From the NCBI RefSeq assembly GCF_050624435.1, contig NC_134539.1, forward strand, positions 141,766,025 to 141,830,024: a stretch of DNA of 64,000 nt, read 5' to 3'. The notes beneath the pieces are model-generated. The model was not told the DNA's origin, searched no databases, and saw only the letters and a list, made by a program, of their open reading frames with translations. The stretch comes from Tenrec ecaudatus. Taxonomy: Eukaryota; Chordata; Mammalia; Afrosoricida; Tenrecidae. Made by a program: the position numbers and the translations under genes. Positions 50,982 to 61,171 of the stretch are shown piece after piece. How positions within the stretch are numbered: position 1 is the stretch's first letter; every line of letters starts with the position of its first letter.

Positions 50982-51032
50982 ATGATATGGTTAAATTGAA
51001 TACACTCATGGAAAATGTAGAGGCATTTTCAG
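50982..51032 (+). CDS. EF-hand gene exon S6 (51 nt, one codon short)
   Basis: The acceptor is TTATTTTACAG and the donor GTGAGT. The frame reads DDMVKLNTLMENVEAFSG. It is even type and closest to S8 (L..LM.....F.G). It is the only exon off the 54/105 pattern: one codon is missing at the loop hinge, where the others have D-G-K. The frame is kept. The intron before it is 5.5 kb and holds the HNRNPA1 pseudogene. Confidence 0.8.
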
Positions 51033-51299
51033 GTGAGTGAAAAGTTATAGATGAAAAATATACTATAAATAACAATTATCTATTATATATTTTATTCCTT
51101 CCATAATGACATTAACCTGTTTATCCTGTTTGTCCTTTTAATAATGCATCTTTTATCTAGTGATCCAGATTTGTGCTATATTAATACTTTATGAAAAAAA
51201 AACTAAATTATTATGTCTTAATTAAATAGTGAGTATCCCCTGCCCCTGGAGTTTTTTCTTTTTCTTTAGTAAGACACAGCACTTTTCCATTGTTTAAAA

Positions 51300-51500
51300 C
51301 AGGCGTCCTCAAACTATGGCCCGCACACCACATGCAGCCCGCCGAGGTGTTTTTGCCCATTTGTCTTTTTACGTCAAAATAAGATATGTGCAGTGTGCAT
51401 AGGAATTTGTTCATAGTTTTTTTTTAACTATGATCTGGCCCTCCAATGGGTCTGAGGGACAGTGAACTGACCCCCTGTTTAAAAAGTTTGAAGGCCCCTA
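51300..51500. mobile_element. OC1-like hAT transposon fragment
   Basis: The left terminus is CAGGCGTCCTCAAACT and the right is AGTTTGAAGGCCCCTA. It shares AAGATATGTGCAGTGTGC and GGTCTGAGGGACAGT with the copy at 54365. No convincing 8-bp duplication remains. The family name OposCharlie1 is from memory of its consensus. Confidence 0.7.
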
Positions 51501-51875
51501 AACAATCAAAAAATGTTACCACAATAATTTCTAAGATAGCACATTGGTATAAATCTTACTAATTAGTTAATTTTATCTCAAAATTAAAGTAAAAGTAAAA
51601 TGGATGCTTTCTTCTGACAGATATACATCATCATTTTAAAAATAACCATCCCCATTTCAGAGTGTTGCTTTCCCATTCTTGGAGCATTCAGAAAGTATTT
51701 TCATCTCTAGACTTGACATTAAGTTCTTTTCTGACATTTCCTTAGAAACTTGATTCAACATTTTGTCCAACCATGTTCTTGGTTCCGCCATTGAACTTAG
51801 ATGACATGATTCATAATTTATACTCATTCCCTGCTCTTGAATTTTTCATGATTGATGTTTTTATTTGTTTCTAAG

Positions 51876-51980
51876 GGTCCAAGGTAATTGTCGATGAAGT
51901 GAAAGATGTTTTGGAAAACATAGGAATAGAGCTTACACCTAAAGAACGCTGGAAACTGCTGAAAACTTTGCCAATTACTT
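51876..51980 (+). CDS. EF-hand gene exon L7 (105 nt)
   Basis: The acceptor is TTGTTTCTAAG and the donor GTAAGC. The product opens GSKVIVDEVKDVLENIGIE and ends KTLPIT. It is odd type. It is one of two long exons with Glu at loop position 12, but positions 3 and 5 are Phe and Gly. The last base is T, so the joined codon with S7 is Ser. Confidence 0.85.
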
Positions 51981-52254
51981 GTAAGCCTTTCTGATACCAA
52001 CTTGGCTTTCTGGGGAACTTAGTTCGAGTATATGTATTGTTGGAGGAGGGATCACTAACCATTTATTCAACATAGATTAATTGAGTACTTCCTAGGTGAT
52101 AGGATTAAGAATAAGAAAGTTTTTGCTCATGTGGAACCTGTTTGTAGGGATCGAGTTTACTCTATTCGGATTAATCATGAGAATTTCATTTTAAAAGAGT
52201 CCAAAAATCAATAAACCTACTTTTTGGCCCATTTTAAAGCTGTTTAAGTTTTTA

Positions 52255-52745
52255 TTTTTGTGTGTTTAAGTGTTTAATTCACGTGGATTAAGCCCTGGTG
52301 AATCCCTGCAGTCATGGACCGGGACGTGAACACCCTTGCAGAGATGCATCGCAGAATGCATCACAGAGTGGATTATAAAAATTTACCACCCCATCATTTG
52401 ATCTCCATTATGATCTGTTTAAATTTGCTCTCGTTTTTAATATTTTCTTATTTCTTTTCAATTGAGGTTTTTCTCTGCTTTGTTATTCTTGTTAGTTTTT
52501 ATGTTTTTAATTATTTTTCTGTATGAAATCCAGGAGAGGTAGATCTATCAAGACAGTCAGTAGAGAAATGGTTCCTTTGAGGTGTGACCAGGGAGACTGG
52601 GGACAAACAGGGAGTCAAGAAGGATGAGTAAAAGGATGAAGACAATGTTCTAAAACTGACTGTGATGATTCTTGTATAACTCTTCTTAATGTAAATGAAA
52701 CATAAAATTGTCTGAGTAAATTATATGCCAATAAGGCTGGTGGAA
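52255..52745 (+). mobile_element. Retroposon B 3' part (+)
   Basis: The end of the family (GAAATCCAGGAGAGGTAG...TATATGCCAATAAGGCTGG) with T-rich middle sequence. It lies in the L7-S7 intron. Confidence 0.55.
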
Positions 52746-53104
52746 ATTTTTTAAAATAGAAATGTTCAATAAATTTCTTACCTAAAGTATTAGCTTTGGA
52801 ATGTCTGACAGCCTTAAAGAATAAAGAGATGGGAGAAGAAAAAGGAAGAGGAAGTCAAGTAATTATAGTAGGATAAGACGAAACAAATCAGAATGTTTCA
52901 GCACAGTAAGATGGTAAATTTAGAGTATCCTCTACTTCTTAATTTTATTCTTAAAGAGAAGGATGTGTGAGTGATAAGTTGCATAAATTTATAAGGCAAA
53001 TCACCTAAGAAGGTGTCTTCATGAAGTGATAGCCTTTGTGCTCTTTTAACAAACAACTCACTGCATCACCTTCTCTCTGACATCATCTATGCCTTCTCTT
53101 CCAG

Positions 53105-53158
53105 CTGACGGGAGAGTGTATCACAATCGGCTGCTAGATAGTTTAAAGACTTTCCCAG
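53105..53158 (+). CDS. EF-hand gene exon S7 (54 nt)
   Basis: The acceptor is CTCTTCCAG and the donor GTGAGT. The frame reads SDGRVYHNRLLDSLKTFPG. It is odd type, most like S5. Just downstream, a MIR has been split by a 2.4 kb retroposon A. Confidence 0.85.
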
Positions 53159-53358
53159 GTGAGTGCTAAGCATAAAAAGAAGACAAATAAGACTGAGATC
53201 CTTAAGCTTTGTATTTGCTTTTGAAAGACTCTCTAATTATTTAATACTAACAATAATTTCTGTTGAATGCAGTATCAGTCAATGTCATAAGCACTTTATA
53301 TGTATTAATTCATTAACTTATTTAATTCTCACAAAAATTCTGTGAGGCAGATAATTTT

Positions 53359-55806
53359 TTAATCATTTTATTGGGGCTCATACAACTCATCACAATCCAT
53401 ACATACAGCAGTAATATAAAGCATATTTGTTACCTTCATAATTCTCTAAACATTTGCTCTCCACTTAAGCCCTTGGCATCACCTCCTCATTTTCCCCCTC
53501 AATCCCTGCTACCCCCTCCCTCATGAACCCTTGATAATTTATAAATTATTATTATTTTGTCATAACTTACACTGTCAGACATCTCCCTTCACCCACTTTT
53601 CTGTTGTCCATCCCCCAGGGAGGAGGTTATATGTAATCCTTGTAATCGGTTCCCACTTTCCACCCCACCCTCCCGGTATCGCCACTTGCACCACTGGTCC
53701 TGAAGAGATCATCCACCCTGGATTCCCTATGTTTCCAGTTCCTATCTGTACCAGTGTACATCCTCTGGTACAGCCAGATTTGTAAGGTAGAATTGGGATC
53801 ATGATAGTGGGGGGAGGAAGCAATTAAGAACTAGAGGAAAATTGTATGTTTCATTGTTGCTACACTGTACCCTGACTGGTTCATCTCCTCCCCACAACCC
53901 TTCTGTAAATGGAGGTCCAGTTACCTACAGATGGGCTTTGGGTCCCCACTTCGCACTCCCCCTCATTCACAATGATATGATTTTTTGTTCTTTGATGCCT
54001 GATACCTGATTCCTTTGACACCTCATGATCACAGGCGAGTGTGCTTCTTCCATGTGGGCTTTGTTGCTTCTGAGCTAGATGGCCAATTGTTTGCCTTCAA
54101 GCCTTTAAGACCCCAGATGCTATATCTTTTGATACCTGGACACTATCAACTTTCTTCACCACATTTGCTTATTCACCATTTGTCTTCAACGATTGTATTG
54201 GGGAGGTGAGCACACAATTATGTGATTTTTTGTTCTTTGATGCCTGATAACTGATCCCTTCGGTACCTCGTGTTCACACAGGCTGGTGTGCTTCTCCATG
54301 TGGGCTTTGTTGCTTCTGAGCTAGATGGGCACTTGTTTACCTTCAAGTCTTTAAGATTCTAGACCAGATGTCCTCAAACTATGGCCCACGGGCCACATGT
54401 GGCCCTCCAAGGACATTTATCCGGCCCACAGGGTGTTTTTGCTCCATTTGTTTTTTTACTTCAAAATAAGATATGTGCAGTGTGCATAGGAATTTGTTCA
54501 TAGTTTTGTTTTTTAAAAAAACACTATAGTCCATCCCTCCAACAGGTCTGAGGGACAGTAAACTGGCCCCTTGTTTTAAAAGTTTGAGGACCCCTGCCCT
54601 AGACACTATACCTTTTGATAGCCGAACACCATCAGCTTTCTTCACAACATTTGCTTATGCACCCACTTTGTCTTCAGCGATTGTATTGGCAAGGTGAGCA
54701 TCATGGAATGCCAGTTTAATAGTACAAAGTTTTCTTACATTGAGGGAGTACTTGAGTGGAGACCCAGTGTCCATCTGCTACCTTTATACTAAACCTATAA
54801 ATATATGCCCATAGTACTCTTTCCCCATCCTCATATATAAATATATTTACATATGTGCATGCCTTTATTTAGACCCCTATAAATGTCCTTTGCCTCCCAG
54901 TTCTTTCCTCTACTTCCTTTTACTTTCCTTTTGTCCCACTATCATGCTGATTCTTCATTTGGGTTTCAGTAATTCCTCTTGGATACATTACCCTTGATCA
55001 CACCCTACCAGGCCTCCTACACCCTCCTCACCACCGATTTGAATCACTCATTGTTCCCTTGTCCCTGGGTTTGTTAACACCACTTCCTTTCCCCCCACTT
55101 CCCCCTCTCCCACGTTCCCCCAAAACCATCGGTCCCATTGTTTTCTCCTCCAGATTGTTCATCCAGCCTATCTTATTTAGACAGACCTACATAGATAATA
55201 ACATGCACAAAAACAAGACAAAGCAAAACCAAGCAACAAAAGAAAACAAAACAACAACAAAAAGCCAATGACAAAGGAAAAACACAAGGACAACAAAGAA
55301 AAGCTTGTAGTTAATTCAAGGACCCTTTGTAGGCCTTTAGGAGTGTTTTCCAGTTGAGTCTGATGGTGTACCAAGCCCTGGCCCTAAAGTCTATTTGTGA
55401 TATTCCCTGGAGACTTCATTGCTCTGTTCCCCTTGCTCTTCTGTTGCACGCACTTAGTGTTTTGCCTCAGTGTGGTGGGATCAGATCGGTTGGAATTCCC
55501 ACATTGTGTCTCCAGTGTTGTCACATGTAGGACTATGGGTTAGTGGGGGTTGTCATGCCCCAATCCCAACTATGTGGACAGCTTCCCCTACCCCCAGAAG
55601 AATTTATTTCAGAGGACAGCACTGAAGCAGCAGCTCAAGGCGAGGGACATGTCTGATCAGAGCACACAGGGGCAAATGAAGGGGGAGGAAGAGAGAGTGG
55701 AGCATATCCTGGCCCACCAAGCTTTGAGGACGATAATCCCATTCCCATTCAGAGCAGCCAATCCACAGAGAAGACCATATGGCCTGCCCCACGATGAGAC
55801 ACCAGA
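53359..55806 (-). mobile_element. Retroposon A with inverted 5' end (twin priming), in a MIR
   Basis: CAGATAATTTT flanks it at 53348-53358 and 55807-55817, and a MIR reads through both sides. 53359 to about 55555 is minus oriented. From about 55556 to 55804 the 5' part of the same element runs in the plus direction. The two parts meet at the same point of the element. Confidence 0.85.
54365..54596. mobile_element. OC1-like hAT transposon nested in retroposon A
   Basis: 232 bp bounded by CAGATGTCCTCAAACT and AGTTTGAGGACCCCTG, with TTCTAGAC (54357-54364) and CCCTAGAC (54597-54604) as flanks (6 of 8 match). It splits the second internal module of the retroposon at 53359-55806, so it arrived later. 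Confidence 0.8.
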
Positions 55807-55995
55807 CAGATAATTTTATTACCACCACTTGATAGATGAAAAATATTTACTAACTTGCCCAAATACACACAGTTTGAATTTAGAAAGAGCCAGAATCTAA
55901 AGTGACTTAACAGGTAGACTTTTAACCTTTTTTAACCGTTATGACTTATAGCTTAAGTTTAACTACTGCTAAGTTTATAGGCACAATCTACTCTT

Positions 55996-56167
55996 TTTAT
56001 CATTTTATTGGGGGCTCATACAGCTCCTATCACAATCCATACATCCATAATATCAAACACATTTGTACATTTGTTGCCATCATCATTTTCAAAACTTGGT
56101 ATCAGCTCCTCATTTCCCTCCCCTCCCTCATGAACCCTTGATAATTTATAAATTATTATTATTATTG
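55996..56167 (-). mobile_element. Retroposon A 172-bp 3' fragment (-)
   Basis: ACAATCTACTCTT is a perfect 13-bp TSD (55983-55995, 56168-56180) around a severely 5'-truncated copy. Confidence 0.9.
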
Positions 56168-56180
56168 ACAATCTACTCTT

Positions 56181-57225
56181 ATAACAGCAAATTTCTAATT
56201 CTACTTGCTGATCAGAATTATAGGTGTTATTTCTGACATATTTTATCCATTATGAAAATAAATTCATCATAAGTCTTCTTACATTTCTTTGCTTATGAGA
56301 TCTACTAACAATTTTAGCAAGTGGTCTTAGAACATGTTTAAGGAGGTATCTTTTTTCAGAGCAAGTCATATAAAATATTACTTACACAAAATTGTGTAAT
56401 TTTCTAGAATGTCATATTTGTCCAATAAAATACAAATCAATAACCTATTACAGAACCTATGGTCTATGATTTAGTTAAAGGGAAGGAAGGCCAAAACGGG
56501 GCAGCCCCAAAGTTAAACTTAAAACACACCAAGTAAGGACCCCTGGGTTTGTGGTCTGTGTTCTGGTCAGGTAATAGGCAACCTCCTCCTCCTGCAACTC
56601 TTGACTCCAGATGGACTAGGATGATGGTGGTGACACAGAGCTAAGGTCTCACCCTAAGAAGTTCTCATCATGCTATTCTGTCAGCTTCATAGTTTGGCAA
56701 AGTAATCAATTTCCAGGATTTTGGAAGAAGTGGTGGTTAGCTGTGTGAAATGCCATGGCTCCAGAGGTGAGCAGATGCAATTTTGGGTTGTGTATTTTTA
56801 TTCACAAAAAGTGCTTTTTATGTGTGTCATTGCATTAGGACTTCCCTTTAACTAACTAGCACATCTGTTTTATATTAACAGTTAGTTTTACTTTAAACCA
56901 ATTTTACTTCAAAATAAAAACAGGTTTCACCTTTTTAAATAAGAGTTTCTTATCTTTCTAATACATATTTTCATACCTGACTATGGTTTTTTTAACAAAG
57001 TTGTTTATGTTTTTTATATTTGATCTTCATCAGCATTCTTTGTTCACATTGATACCCATATGCCCTACACCTTGGTTTTATGCCTTTCTTAAACTTTTAT
57101 CATGTGACTTTGCTTTTCCCCCTCCCAGGAGGCTTGTGCATAGACATACCTAGAATTTTTCATGTTTAGGCACAACTTTACATCTTTTACTTTCACCTCT
57201 TTCATTTTTACATCTCTTACTTAAG
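56181..57225. other. Intron before L8, nothing recognised
   Basis: It includes a GC-richer island (56480-56760) of unknown origin with CCTCCTCCTCCTGCAACTC. No coding pattern was found. Confidence 0.45.
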
Positions 57226-57330
57226 GAGGAAAGATTTATGAGAATAAGCTAGAAACCATTCTAGAAAATTTCAACTTGGAACTTGAAAATAAAGAAGTAA
57301 AAGATCTACGGAACCGTTTAAAAGTTGATG
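57226..57330 (+). CDS. EF-hand gene exon L8 (105 nt)
   Basis: The acceptor is CTCTTACTTAAG and the donor GTGAGT. The product opens GGKIYENKLETILENFNLE and ends RLKVDG. It is even type and pairs with L6. An ORF runs 296 nt past the donor without a stop; that extension has no repeat-like sequence and is taken as intron. Confidence 0.85.
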
Positions 57331-57844
57331 GTGAGTATTTAATTTACCACTTACTACTTCCGTTTAGAAGAATCTCTGAACTTCTCTTACAGAACTTTGG
57401 AGAGTATCCTTGCCCAGTTTCAATTATTTTTTCAAAAGTACATGTGGAGTTACTGTTGTCATGTATTCATCTCAATATTATCAAAGTACCATTAAGGGCA
57501 CTGGTAGATTCAGAATTAGTTCCTGCTAGGAAAAACAAAGTGTTTCAGAAGAAAATAAAAGAAGTTAATGAAACTGATGTTGGAAACCATCTAGAGACTG
57601 ACAAAAACAAGAGAGAAGTAAATTAGTAGTAAAAAAAAGTTCAAAAAAAAAGAAGTAAAACAAGGTGATCATGTGCTCATTTTGCAACAACAAAAAAAGA
57701 GATGGAAGTAATTAAAATAGAAGGCTAGGAATTTCTGTCTTGAAACCATTAAACTGTCCCCCATGAAAATCTTTTAAGTCAAAAGGACCATTAAAAAAAA
57801 TAATTTTACTCCTAATTTATTTTACTAAAACACCTTCTTTAGAA
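57331..57844. other. Intron after L8, nothing recognised
   Basis: An open frame continues from L8 for 296 nt but is Lys/Asn-rich at the end and unlike the repeats. Confidence 0.45.
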
Positions 57845-58825
57845 ATCTGTAAGAGATCATGGCCCTGTTCAATACTCACCTCATGAAATGATCACTGAAG
57901 ATAAGAGTACTACAGCAACATGTGGTATGGAAAGCAGATGGTGCTCGGCTATTAATCGGAATAGTGTCTGGGGTCTTAAAGGGTTATAATCAAACAAGCA
58001 GCCAGCTAAGTAAGGAGTCAACTAAATCCACACGGAAGAAGCAAACCAGTTTGTGTGATCTAAAGATGACGAATACAAAACCCTAACATGGTGAGAAGAA
58101 GAGCATCAGAGCTAAAATAATGCACACCCCATGTGTGGAGGGCTTTGGAGGAGGGTGGGGCCCCAAACCCATCTGCAGAGTATCTAGTCAGACTGAGCCA
58201 CCTGCAGATCCGCTCTAACCACAAGCAAGAGTCTCAAACAGCCTTCCTGTCAGGCAGAGACCATGGTAGTCTTGATTATGCTGGATTGAACTTGATACTC
58301 AACCAGTTGACCTCCCTATTGATTGACTCGATCTGAATTTGTTCTGGGTGCAAGTAGTGTCTTACTGGTTCCATGACAGAAATTTCTTCCCTGGCTTTTT
58401 GGATTTTGTTGGGGGTCTTTCTTTTCCTTCTTACACATTATCTGTGCTATTGTGTTTTTATCCTTACCACCTTAGCGCAATTTTGTTTTTTATTGGGTTT
58501 TTTGGTTGGGTCTCTCAGCTGTGAAGCACAGGATAAGTGGATGCATAATGGTAACAACTGATATAAGATGTTACAGGGAATACAGGGGTGGAGGGTCGAT
58601 AATAGGGAGGGAAAGGGAATGTCAGGAGTAAATAATGAAGATGGGAAGGGGTTAGGAGCACTAGAGCAGATTGTTATTGCATAATTAATTTTAAAGGTGA
58701 TTTAACCAAGGTGGGGGTGTCCTCTAAAATTGATGTGGGGGTGATTGTACAATTATCCTTGACATGATTGAATAATTGAACTATTGAATTATATTACTTG
58801 TCTATAAAACTGTTGGGGGGGAAAT
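57845..58825 (+). mobile_element. Retroposon B copy (+)
   Basis: It has the shared module (GCAGATGGTGCTCGGCTATT...GTCTGGGGTCTTAAAGGGTT) and the B-type 3' end GAACTATTGAATTATATTAC...CTATAAAACTGTT. Confidence 0.65.
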
Positions 58826-58969
58826 GAAATCTGCAAGATAAGAAAAGCATTCAAAAACCAATAACTTTCCTCTGTCAGAAATGGTACTTAAAAAATATAA
58901 TGTGAAAAAATACCTCAATTCCCAATAGCAAAGAGAATTTTTTTCTCTGATTTACGTTTTCTCTTTCAG

Positions 58970-59023
58970 ATAATGGAAAGGCTCAACTGGACTCCCTGAT
59001 GAATTTAACAAAATGTTTTGCTG
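58970..59023 (+). CDS. EF-hand gene exon S8 (54 nt)
   Basis: The acceptor is TTCTCTTTCAG and the donor GTGAGA. The frame reads DNGKAQLDSLMNLTKCFAG. It is even type. The loop has D-D-N-G before K-A, and Ser at position 12. The hydrophobic residue of loop position 8 is reduced to Ala. Confidence 0.8.
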
Positions 59024-59471
59024 GTGAGAGAAGAAATGGTGAAAGATCAAGATCATTAGCTATACATACTTACATACATCATATTTCATATTTTAACTTT
59101 ATGTCTTATTATCCCCCAAATTACACACAAATGTTATTTTACCAATATATTGGTAGCATGTTTGTATTTAAGAATTTAGATGGATTTTTTTATTATCTGC
59201 CTTCTCCTTAAAATGTTTATTTAATTGTAGCCAGTTGGCTTGTTCCCAATTTTAAAAAAGCATTATATCAAGCATTCTTTGATCAGGATTAAGGAAACGT
59301 TCTATATTTAGCTCCTCCTGGCGATGCTCTGCAATTAGAACCTCCGTGTACACTTGTTCTTCTGTAATTACATCTCCTACAAGCTTAGATGTTGCTTTTT
59401 ATTATCCTTTTCTTAATTTAAATCTGTTAAGTATGAAAATGTTCATTTGTCATTTTCTGATCTTTTTTAAG

Positions 59472-59576
59472 GCGAAAAAATTAATGCCAGTGAAATACAA
59501 CGTTATCTAGGAAACCTGGGTATTGAACTTACAGATAATGAAAGTCAGTGTCTACTGAGCAGGCTCCCACTTGATG
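59472..59576 (+). CDS. EF-hand gene exon L9 (105 nt)
   Basis: The acceptor is TCTTTTTTAAG and the donor GTAAGC. The product opens GEKINASEIQRYLGNLGIE and ends SRLPLDG. It is odd type (GIELT..E...LL..LP). Glu is at loop position 12, without acidic partners at positions 1, 3 and 5. Confidence 0.85.
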
Positions 59577-60071
59577 GTAAGCATTTCAAACACTGCAGTG
59601 CAGTTCAGGGAATCTTGAGCTTATGCATTTGTGTACGTAAAATTCTAGAAGTATAACAATTCAAACTCAAAAAAAGAGAAAATGAAGGTAGAAAGAATCA
59701 ACTCTAACATTAAAAAGATCCTGTTCTTCCATTTAGATCTTTATTTGATAGTAGTGCACTCATTGGGGTCTTGCCGTCATGGATAGCGTTTTAAATATTG
59801 GACCCAAAGCTAAAGTTAAGTAAAAATGATAAACAGAAGCATTATAGAAAGAAAGTACACCTAAAAATGTTTTTAATCTGTAATGTTCCAATATGGTAGT
59901 TTCACCAATAGTGCAACAGATACTACAGAAAGAATCTGAGAATCTTATTCATGTCTTTACTTTCTTCTTCTTTGGATTTTAACTAGGAGAAAATTTCTAA
60001 TGAACTCATTGACCATAACTATTTTCTGAATTTCCACTTATTTGTGAACTGAATTGCCTCTTCTCTTCCAG

Positions 60072-60125
60072 GTAAAAGAAGGGTGTTTAAGAATAGGTTG
60101 TTGGATGAGTTGAAGAATTTCAGAG
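60072..60125 (+). CDS. EF-hand gene exon S9 (54 nt)
   Basis: The acceptor is TTCTCTTCCAG and the donor GTGAGT. The frame reads GKRRVFKNRLLDELKNFRG. It is odd type, with the VFKNRLL core of S1. The loop is basic (G-K-R-R), so it cannot be a normal calcium site. Confidence 0.85.
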
Positions 60126-60679
60126 GTGAGTGAAAAACATTCAAGAAAACAAAATTGAGATCTTTAAGCTCTTGTATTTACTTTTCTGAATTTTTTTTAT
60201 TTCTGAATGATTTAATTGTTAATTGTATCATTCTCCTATTGCTGTTTTTAAAATGTATTATTTCTATTATAAGTTGGCATTCCTTGTGCACAATTACAGT
60301 CACAATTAAAAGATATATCATACACCATTCTGTCACTGTGGTCATTTTTAATCCTTTTTTACTAATAAGAACTTGGTATATTGGCTATTGACTTTGTGAC
60401 AAGTCATCAGACTGCTCACTCCACCCCACCCACCCCAGGCCAAGTAAACTTGTTCTACAAATTCCTGTAACACCGTTTCCTGAAAAAATGGGTAGGGGTG
60501 AGTTTGTTTATTTTCCCCAGTGTTTACACTCAATTGGTTCTTTTATTAACTTCAAGAACATTGTAGTGCTATTTCTTTTTACTTTCCTGTTTGTATTGGT
60601 TGATTGATTGATATGAAGTAGCGTGTTTCCCTCTTTTACATAGATAAAAACTTTTAATTCTTACCCCTTCTTTTAAAAG

Positions 60680-60784
60680 GAGGAAAAGTGGATGCTGATA
60701 AAATAGATGATGTTCTTGAAAACATGGGATACTTACTTGAAGAAGAAGAAATTGACAAACTGTGTGGTCATCTGACAGTTGATG
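60680..60784 (+). CDS. EF-hand gene exon L10 (105 nt), last exon in window
   Basis: The acceptor is CTTTTAAAAG and the donor GTGAGC. The product opens GGKVDADKIDDVLENMGY and ends HLTVDG. It is even type, with an acidic EEEEI stretch where L6 and L8 have LEN.E. Phase 1 at the donor requires a further short exon. None is visible to 64000, so the next exon lies beyond the window. Confidence 0.85.
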
Positions 60785-61159
60785 GTGAGCATTTCAAGTA
60801 CTACAGTTCCCTGCAAAGGAACAAATTGTTTCTATGTAGGAGCATGTGGATTTCATGGGGGAAGGAGGGGGCACAGAAGTATACAGAGGCTCAAGAAATG
60901 GAAAAATATTGTCTCTGAATCTTAGGGAAAATATCAGTAATTGTTTCATGGCTGCTAGCAGACCTCCTATGCCAGAGAATACCATTGAAAGACAATCCAT
61001 GTTGAAATCAAGCAGACAGTTAAAATAAATTTTTAAAGAATAAAATTTTCCCTGACAACCAACTCCCATTGTTTGTATAAACAGTGTCTAGCCACAAAAG
61101 GATATATTCTATACAAGTGAATATTTCAGGTATTGTGATATGTAATTAGCCTGCATTGG
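60785..61159. other. Intron after L10, nothing recognised
   Basis: AT-rich sequence up to the retrocopy. The expected next short exon is absent here. Confidence 0.5.
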
Positions 61160-61171
61160 CCCAATATCCCT
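61160..61171. repeat. Target-site duplication, 3' side of NKAPD1 retrocopy
   Basis: CCCAATATCCCT, identical to 63281-63292. It directly precedes the poly(T) tract that is the poly(A) tail on the other strand. Confidence 0.9.

Larger units (their letters stand above)
53262..55900 (+). mobile_element. MIR SINE split by retroposon A
   Basis: The left part 53262-53358 (AAGCACTTTATATGTATTAATTCATT...GAGGCAGATAATTTT) and right part 55807-55900 (ATTACCACCACTTGATAGATGAAAAA...TGCCCAAATACACACAG) join into one MIR once the insert is removed. Confidence 0.75.
59024..60679. other. Introns S8-L10, exons only
   Basis: Apart from exons L9 and S9 these short introns (448, 495 and 554 bp) hold no repeats that I recognise. 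Confidence 0.5.

Noticed and set aside
57276-57626. 116-codon ORF as an extended exon L8
   Set aside because: A canonical donor at 57331 matches the length and phase of all the other long exons, and the extension lacks repeat sequence.
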